This document shows, piece after piece, positions 33,998 to 38,670 of a stretch of DNA of 38,670 bases. The notes beneath the pieces are model-generated. The model was not told the DNA's origin. It did not search any database and saw nothing but the letters and a program-made list of their open reading frames with translations. Numbering within the stretch: the stretch's first letter is position 1; each line of letters begins with the position of its first letter. Location: contig NZ_WWGX01000113.1 of the NCBI RefSeq assembly GCF_009862265.1, positions 1 to 38,670 on the forward strand. Direction: 5' to 3'. This DNA is from Streptomyces sp. SID8352. Its GTDB lineage: Bacteria > Actinomycetota > Actinomycetes > Streptomycetales > Streptomycetaceae. The position numbers were made by a program, and so were the translations under genes.

Positions 33998-35632
33998 CTA
34001 CCAAGGGCGGCGTAGCAGGGCGCATTCTGCGGTGACCTGGGCGAGGAGTTCGGTGTCGTCATCGGGTACGTGGCGCTCAAGGCGTTCGGCAAGGTCGCGG
34101 TATAGGTGCAGGACTTCCTGAGTGCCGGCGGCGGCGAGGACAGCTGACCACAGTGGAGCGCCGGGGCTGGTGTTCTTCTCCACGGCTTCCAGCACCGCGA
34201 GCCGGTCCCGGCGATCGAGACGGGCCAGTTCGCGCTGGCCCGTGCGTTCCCTGATCTCCTGCCACGTGGCGGAGCGCTCTTCCCTGGCCGCCTTCTTCAG
34301 CGCTCCCAGGACGAACGGGGCCAGGTAGGAGAGCTTCTCAGCGTGGTCCTTCTCCGCCTGCAACCGCGCCGCCTGGTCACGGGCGGCCCGTTCCTCCTCG
34401 GCACGGGCGGCCTGTTCGCGGCGTTCGGCCTCTTCCTGCGCGTAGGCCCGCGCACGTTCGGCCTGCCGCCTGCGGAGTTCCTGCTGCCACTGGCGTTCCT
34501 TTGCTGCCGCGCGTTCTGCGTCGGTCCGCTGGCGCTCGGCCTGTGTGGAGCGGTGTTGCTGCCTGGCGAGGCGGAGGATCTCCCTCTGAGCATCTGAGAC
34601 GTTCCCGTCCGCCATCAGCTTGTCGGCCTTCGCCAGGAGCAGGGCCGTGGGGTTGTGCTGGAGCTGCCGCAGGACCTCATCAAGTTCTTGGGCATCCAGG
34701 GCCAGCCGCTTCTCGCCGCGGTCGAGGGCCATGCGCAACCGGGCGATGTTCTCCGGGAGCTTCTCCTCCTGCAGGAGCCGTTTCACGGCCTGTACTGCGG
34801 TGTACACGCGGTGGTTCTCGCGCAGGGCCCGGTCGATGTGCATGACGGCCAGTTTGACCGCGTCCTCCTGGCGGGCGGTGCCGTCCGCGTAGGGCTTCGG
34901 GTCGACGGTCACGATTGTCCGGACGCCCGCCGCGCCCGGCGTGTGCTGTGGCGGGCGGCTGTTCAGTGGCGCGCGGACCGCGTCGGGGCGCGTGGTGGTG
35001 TTCATGCCTTTCGGCGTCAGCGTGACGTCGTCGGGAGTGTCCCACTCAGTGCCTTTGCCGGGGTGTTCGGTGCCGAACTTCATGGAGCGTCCGCCTCCGG
35101 GCCGGTCCTTGAAGCTCAGGCGCTGGACGTATCCGCGCTGTTCGAGGATGGTCGCGGGGACGGGTACGCCGGGCCCGAGGATGACTTCCCAGGCGTCGCT
35201 GTTCCAGTCGACGGGATTGTTGCGGTCGAGGTGGACCAGCAGGGTGCGCCCGTCATCGAGGTGCGCGATCACGGCGGAGCCGAGAGGTTCGGGATAGCTG
35301 AAGCGGGCCGTCAGGCCCTGGGCATGCAGCCACGCTGCCAGATGGGCCTTGGCGAACAGGTGGTTGGCACTGTCCTTGTCCTTGGTGGTGCGGCCGCAGG
35401 GTCCACCGGAGCCGTCGGAGCCGTAGTGCGCGAAGTGGCAGATCTTGTCGGTGCACAGCCGGGTCGTGAGCCGGCGTCCGCAGCCGCCTTCGAACTTCGT
35501 ACCGCACCAGATCGTCTGGCCCTCGTGCTCGATCCGAAAGGCCTCCAGCTCATGCACGGTCTCCGGGCAGACCGCCGGGTCGTCGGAGTCCGCACTGTCG
35601 AAGACCGCTGTCTGGATGAGGCGCCGATCCAT
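33998..35632 (-). CDS. CoiA-like cysteine/HFAH protein with long coiled coil
   Basis: This 544-residue protein has an N-terminal putative zinc-binding or nuclease-like region with cysteines at 43, 51, 60, 65 and 79, the motif CHFAHY at 65-70, and SANHLFAKAHLAAWLHAQG around 88-106. That layout resembles the competence protein CoiA family (H-F-A-H, then a conserved H and K). The middle (240-330) is helical. Residues about 345-455 are an extreme arginine/glutamate/alanine-rich coiled coil. The C-terminal 90 residues form a separate helical domain. I chose the ATG at 35632, with AGGGAG 5 nt upstream; the open frame extends far upstream as a shadow. The function is unproven; nucleic-acid handling or defence is a guess. 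Confidence 0.75.
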   Translation of the reverse strand: MDRRLIQTAVFDSADSDDPAVCPETVHELEAFRIEHEGQTIWCGTKFEGGCGRRLTTRLCTDKICHFAHYGSDGSGGPCGRTTKDKDSANHLFAKAHLAAWLHAQGLTARFSYPEPLGSAVIAHLDDGRTLLVHLDRNNPVDWNSDAWEVILGPGVPVPATILEQRGYVQRLSFKDRPGGGRSMKFGTEHPGKGTEWDTPDDVTLTPKGMNTTTRPDAVRAPLNSRPPQHTPGAAGVRTIVTVDPKPYADGTARQEDAVKLAVMHIDRALRENHRVYTAVQAVKRLLQEEKLPENIARLRMALDRGEKRLALDAQELDEVLRQLQHNPTALLLAKADKLMADGNVSDAQREILRLARQQHRSTQAERQRTDAERAAAKERQWQQELRRRQAERARAYAQEEAERREQAARAEEERAARDQAARLQAEKDHAEKLSYLAPFVLGALKKAAREERSATWQEIRERTGQRELARLDRRDRLAVLEAVEKNTSPGAPLWSAVLAAAGTQEVLHLYRDLAERLERHVPDDDTELLAQVTAECALLRRPW

Positions 35633-35877
35633 CGTGCTCCCTGATGGTCCAGATGAGTGACTTGACAGCATTGTGCCCGCCACCAGTGACAACGGGGGCG
35701 CGCACGAGGACGTGGGGGCGCGCATGTTCGAATCCGGAACCCGCTGCGGTGTTGAGGAGGCCGAACCGGTCCTGGCCGACGCCGCCGACCGTGCCGCCGA
35801 CCTCCGGGACCTGGCCGCCGCCGACGCGGTCGGCATCACGTCCGGCCTAACGCCGTCGCTCCTCACCGATGCCCGGT
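35633..35877. other. Spacer between CoiA-like and DUF721 genes
   Basis: It holds the probable promoter of the CoiA-like gene (a TTGTCA on the minus strand near 35690) and no recognised gene. A plus-strand frame here (MFESGTRCGVEEAEPVLADA and following) has coding-like composition and may be a gene scrap. A TTCGAATCC resembling a tRNA T-loop at about 35729-35737 is not part of a foldable tRNA. Confidence 0.3.
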
Positions 35878-36702
35878 TCACGCCGTGGTCCGCAGCGCAG
35901 CCGGCTGAGGGACGGCGGCCGCCATCCCGGCTTCCCTGGCAGCGCGTTCTGCCCTGGCCCGGCGCAGGGCGGCGGCCTCGGTGGCCGCGGCCTGGCGGCG
36001 GCGCCGCGCACAGGCCTGCTCGATCGGGGCCAGCGCATCTTCGGTGACGTCGTCGGGCTCGGGAAACGCGCGGCGCAGCTCCCGCATCGCAGCGGTCTGC
36101 CGCTCCACCGCCTCCGCGATGTGCGGGTCCACCCGCGACGGCGGCGCCGCCTCCTGGTGCGCGGCGAGGGCGCGGCGGTAGCCGTCCGAGGCGGTCTCCC
36201 TCGTGCGCGGCGGCCCGGCGGGCGCGGTCGCGGGCTCCGGACCGGCGTCGGACGGCTCGGGCACCGCCACCGTGCCGGGCGCCAGGATCCGCAGGGCGCG
36301 CACCACGGTGCGGCCCGCCGACTTGTTGGCGGCCGCGATGATGCGGGTCTGCTCCAGCCGGGCCTTCGTCGCCCAGGCCGGCGACTCCGGGCACACCGTG
36401 AGCCGGCCGGAGTCCGCGTCGTATGAGACGGCGGCGACGTGCCCGGCGAGCTCGGGGGCGATGGCCGCCCACCGCTCGCACAGCGTCGCGCCGGCGGCCG
36501 AGAGCTCCCACGCGCGCTCGGTGACCAGCGTGCTGATCGCCGCCCCGAGCCCCATCGGCTCCCGGCCGTCGCGGCGCACCGTACGAACGATCCGCGGCTT
36601 CGCTTTCGCCTTCGGGCCGGTGCCGTTCTTGCGGGCCGCTTCCCTGGCGGCCCGCAGCGCGACCCGGGCCAGGTCGACGCCGGACGTCTCGCCGCCGCTC
36701 AC
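35878..36702 (-). CDS. DUF721 (DciA-like) domain protein
   Basis: This 274-residue protein has a DUF721 domain at about residues 45-125 (WAAIAPELAGHVAAVSYDAD, GRLTVCPESPAWATKARLE), preceded by the actinobacterial leader SGVDLARVALRAAREAARKN. DUF721 includes DciA, the ancestral loader of the replicative helicase; chromosomal copies lie beside recF, but this one is in accessory DNA. The C-terminal 150 residues are alanine/arginine-rich and probably helical. The GTG start overlaps the upstream gene's stop (GTGA), so it is translationally coupled to the HTH/zinc-ribbon protein. A role in replication of a plasmid or integrated element is my inference. Confidence 0.8.
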   Translation of the reverse strand: MSGGETSGVDLARVALRAAREAARKNGTGPKAKAKPRIVRTVRRDGREPMGLGAAISTLVTERAWELSAAGATLCERWAAIAPELAGHVAAVSYDADSGRLTVCPESPAWATKARLEQTRIIAAANKSAGRTVVRALRILAPGTVAVPEPSDAGPEPATAPAGPPRTRETASDGYRRALAAHQEAAPPSRVDPHIAEAVERQTAAMRELRRAFPEPDDVTEDALAPIEQACARRRRQAAATEAAALRRARAERAAREAGMAAAVPQPAALRTTA

Positions 36703-38303
36703 GCCTGCCCCCAGGTGGAGAAGCCGAGGTCCAGGTGCCCGAGGCCCGCGAGGCGCTGCACCTGGGCGACGAACGCCCGGGTGAAAAGGCGCTGCGCGGA
36801 CAGCTCGCCGTACCGGTCGATGTGGTCAAAGACGAGCTGGTGGTCGGCGGCGGCGCGGTTGCGCCAGTCCAGGACCTGCTCGCGGGTCAGGTCCTCGAGG
36901 ACGAGGTCCTGGTCGTCGATGTCGGCGGACTCCGGCTCCGCGGCGGGGACGGCGGCGGGGGCAGGGCGCGGCGCGGGCATCGCGACCGGGGCCACCGGCG
37001 CGGCCGGGACGTTGTCGGCCGGCTGCGCGGCCGCGGCTTCGGCGCGGTGGGCCTTGGCGGCGGCCTGACGGGCGCGGACCTGCTCCCACTCGTGCTCGCG
37101 GGCCCACCCCTGCGCGGTCACGTCCTGGTGCAGCTGCCGGTCGGCGGCTGTCCGGCGCTCGTCCTCGGAGGCGTCGGGCATCGCGGCGTCCACGGCTGCC
37201 GCGACCGCGTGGCGCTGGGCGCGGCGGTCGGCCTGCCGGTCCTCGCAGCGCGGGCAGTCCCGGCCGGTGTCGAGCAGGATCCGGTCGTCGCACCGGGCGT
37301 CGCCGCACTGCTGACGCTGGGGCAGGCCCCGGGCCAGCAGCCAGCCCACCGGGTCGGTGATCGGGCCGCCGGTGCGCAGCTGCTCGTCCAGGCGCCGCAC
37401 GAGCCGGTCGGCGAGCACCTGCGGTGCGTCCGTGCGGCCCGCGAAGCCCTCCACCCGCTTGAGCTCACTGCGGGCGGCGGCCTCCACCAAGCGGCGGGCG
37501 GCCGCACGGTCCAGCCGTGCCCACACCAGGTCGACCGGGGCCAGGACGGCCCGCAGATCCTCCGGCGGCAGAGGCACCCTCCCCCGCTGCTGCCTGCCCT
37601 GACCCACGCCGTCAACGACCCGCACCGGGCCGCTGCCCACCGGCCCGCGGCCGGGCTCGCTGCTGATCGACGGGGACTTCTCCTGCTGTTCCCCGCGCAG
37701 CGGGCCGCCGTCCTCGCGCAGACACGCGCGGTCCGGCAGATCACCGGACCCACCACGGCCTTCGCCGGAAAAGCCATCAGAGAGAGCAAGTGAAGAGGCG
37801 GGAGCAACCAGGTGAGGGTGGTCAGTGTGAAGGGCTGCCGCAACGTCGGGCTCTGCAACAGCCGCCACATCCGTCACCGGCACGCCGCTGACCTGGGGTC
37901 CCGTCTCCGTCTCCGGCGCCTCACCAGCCCTTGCCGCAACGTCGGGGTCTGAAAACTCGGACTCCGGGACCTGCGCACGGTCCTCCTGGACGTCGTCGGC
38001 GACCGTGCGGCCGTGCGCGGCGGCGACCGCCGGCACCACCAGCCGCGACCGGTTCCGCAGGCCCGAGCCCGTCTTCAGACGCACCCGCAGCACCAGCTTG
38101 CCGTCCTCCAGACGCTCCAGCACCCGCTCGCCCGCCGACGCCGTGCACCCGAGCAGCCGGGCCACCGTCGCCGCGGCCCGGCCGCGCTTGGTGTCCATGG
38201 TCCCGCCGCACTGCCGCACCCGACCGGTCTCCCGGGCCTCCAGCACCAGCAGTTCGTCCAGTGGAATGTGCCCTGGTGCTCCCGGCTCGTTCGGCGCGGG
38301 CAC
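36699..38303 (-). CDS. Winged-helix/zinc-ribbon protein of replication-gene type, unknown function
   Basis: This 534-residue protein starts with GTG. Residues about 12-100 look like a winged helix (RGRAAATVARLLGCTASAGE, VLERLEDGKLVLRVRLKTGS). A long low-complexity linker (100-240) follows. The middle domain (245-330, LDRAAARRLVEAAARSE and VLADRLVRRLDEQL) ends in a zinc-ribbon-like C-x4-C-x11-C-x2-C at residues 333-353. The C-terminal half is alanine/glutamine-rich and finishes with a conserved-looking helical end. Similar proteins recur on Streptomyces plasmids and chromosome ends beside replication or DUF721 genes; I do not know a proven function. It lies immediately inside the CRISPR leader, transcribed away from the array. 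Confidence 0.7.
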   Translation of the reverse strand: MPAPNEPGAPGHIPLDELLVLEARETGRVRQCGGTMDTKRGRAAATVARLLGCTASAGERVLERLEDGKLVLRVRLKTGSGLRNRSRLVVPAVAAAHGRTVADDVQEDRAQVPESEFSDPDVAARAGEAPETETGPQVSGVPVTDVAAVAEPDVAAALHTDHPHLVAPASSLALSDGFSGEGRGGSGDLPDRACLREDGGPLRGEQQEKSPSISSEPGRGPVGSGPVRVVDGVGQGRQQRGRVPLPPEDLRAVLAPVDLVWARLDRAAARRLVEAAARSELKRVEGFAGRTDAPQVLADRLVRRLDEQLRTGGPITDPVGWLLARGLPQRQQCGDARCDDRILLDTGRDCPRCEDRQADRRAQRHAVAAAVDAAMPDASEDERRTAADRQLHQDVTAQGWAREHEWEQVRARQAAAKAHRAEAAAAQPADNVPAAPVAPVAMPAPRPAPAAVPAAEPESADIDDQDLVLEDLTREQVLDWRNRAAADHQLVFDHIDRYGELSAQRLFTRAFVAQVQRLAGLGHLDLGFSTWGQA

Positions 38304-38346
38304 GGTGCAGGGCCCCGTGTGGGAGGCACCAGCCTGACGACGGCGT

Positions 38347-38565
38347 TCAGCGCGAGCCTGCCTGATCGGGGCCGGGCTGCTCCGGTTCGAGGAAGACTTG
38401 GTGGAAAAGGACCCGCAGCACCTGCGCCTGCCGCTCCACCACCTCCACGACCGCCGGGTGCGGCTGGGGGAACGACGGCCTGGCGCGCAGCAAGCGCCTG
38501 GTAACTGACAACACCCCCAGATCCCGGACGAGGTAAAGGAAAACAGGTACCCTCGCTGCCATCAC
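38347..38565 (-). CDS. Small hypothetical ORF in the CRISPR leader region
   Basis: This frame of up to 72 codons ends in AVVEVVERQAQVLRVLFHQV and LEPEQPGPDQAGSR, which reads like protein. The first residues (MMAARVPVFLYLV) overlap the probable CRISPR leader, and no ribosome-binding site supports the start. I do not recognise it. It could be a short conserved protein encoded just upstream of the HTH gene, or chance. Confidence 0.25.
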   Translation of the reverse strand: MMAARVPVFLYLVRDLGVLSVTRRLLRARPSFPQPHPAVVEVVERQAQVLRVLFHQVFLEPEQPGPDQAGSR

Positions 38566-38580
38566 CGCAGCTCAGGAGGT
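38500..38580 (+). promoter_or_regulatory. Probable CRISPR leader
   Basis: The last 80 nt before the first repeat are the most AT-rich stretch nearby (TAACTGACAACACC and AGGTAAAGGAAAACAGGTAC) and end in GCAGCTCAGGAGGT directly abutting the repeat. This closely resembles the leader end I associate with Streptomyces type I-E arrays. It implies transcription and spacer acquisition from this side, rightwards. Confidence 0.6.
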
Positions 38581-38669
38581 GTCGTCCCCGCATCCGCGGG
38601 GGTAGCTCCTGATTCCCCTTGGGGGTCATGGGCCTCCCGCAGTCGTCCCCGCATCCGCGGGGGTAGCTC
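38581..38669 (+). CRISPR. Type I-E CRISPR array, leader-proximal end, cut by window edge
   Basis: Two identical 28-nt repeats, at 38581-38608 and 38642-38669, are separated by one 33-nt spacer (period 61, typical for I-E). The repeat starts GTCGTCCCCGCATCCGCGGG and ends GGTAGCTC; its CCCCGC/GCGGGG arms form the usual hairpin. The window ends one base after the second repeat, so array length is unknown. The spacer contains an inner CCCCTTGGGG palindrome; I see no match to it within this window. Confidence 0.88.
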
Positions 38670-38670
38670 G

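Noticed and set aside
35720..35760. tRNA-like TTCGAATCC, possible tRNA 3' end or integration site
   Set aside because: The flanking bases do not form a T stem, and no acceptor, anticodon or D arm can be folded around it.

Overview
The window is high-GC actinobacterial DNA, almost certainly Streptomyces. Codon use is strongly GC3-biased, GTG starts and 4-nt stop/start overlaps are common, and the recognisable proteins are close to Streptomyces families. It holds three blocks separated by gene-poor, scarred DNA.

Block 1 (34-8616, all minus strand) is one sugar or polyol uptake and catabolism operon. It encodes a lipoprotein binding protein, an RbsA-type double ATPase, an RbsC-type permease, an AraM/EgsA-like glycerol-1-phosphate dehydrogenase, an FGGY kinase, an AraL/NagD-like HAD phosphatase and a SorC-family regulator. 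A candidate promoter and an imperfect palindromic operator lie just upstream at 8658-8717. The substrate cannot be read from sequence. The kinase/AraM/HAD-IIA combination recalls part of the Bacillus subtilis ara operon, but without AraA or AraD.

A gene-poor stretch follows, with strong inverted repeats at 9249-9286, 9538-9556 and 9568-9596, a Nudix hydrolase gene (9903-10529) and a decayed IS3-type transposase (about 10935-11354).

Block 2 (11762-32605) is a pentalenolactone biosynthetic cluster. A MarR-family regulator gene (penR) is divergent from a long minus-strand series: gap1 (target GAPDH isoform), penM (CYP161C-type P450), penH (Fe/2OG hydroxylase), an efflux pump, penF and penE (here one open frame), penD (Fe/2OG oxygenase), a prenyl diphosphate synthase, penA (pentalenene synthase) and penI (CYP183A-type P450). 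It continues almost without gaps into a precursor and electron-supply module: ispH, dxs, ispG, korA, korB, a 7Fe ferredoxin and ispE. The likely logic is that Dxs and IspE/G/H raise MEP-pathway flux to FPP, while a 2-oxoacid:ferredoxin oxidoreductase and ferredoxin feed electrons to the iron-sulfur enzymes IspG and IspH. korA and korB are damaged by frameshifts, loss of a conserved motif and changes in cofactor motifs, so the reductase half looks decayed. The cluster lies between the IS3 relic on the left and a Tn3-family transposase relic on the right (32672 to about 33120).

Block 3 (33150-38670) looks like accessory, plasmid-like or chromosome-arm DNA. It holds a DUF4231 membrane protein whose 5' end abuts the Tn3 relic, a CoiA-like cysteine/HFAH protein with a long coiled coil, a DUF721 (DciA-like) protein translationally coupled to a winged-helix/zinc-ribbon protein, and the leader end of a type I-E CRISPR array that runs off the right edge. 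No cas gene is inside the window.

All family assignments come from reading translated sequence and recalled family features. No database search was run.
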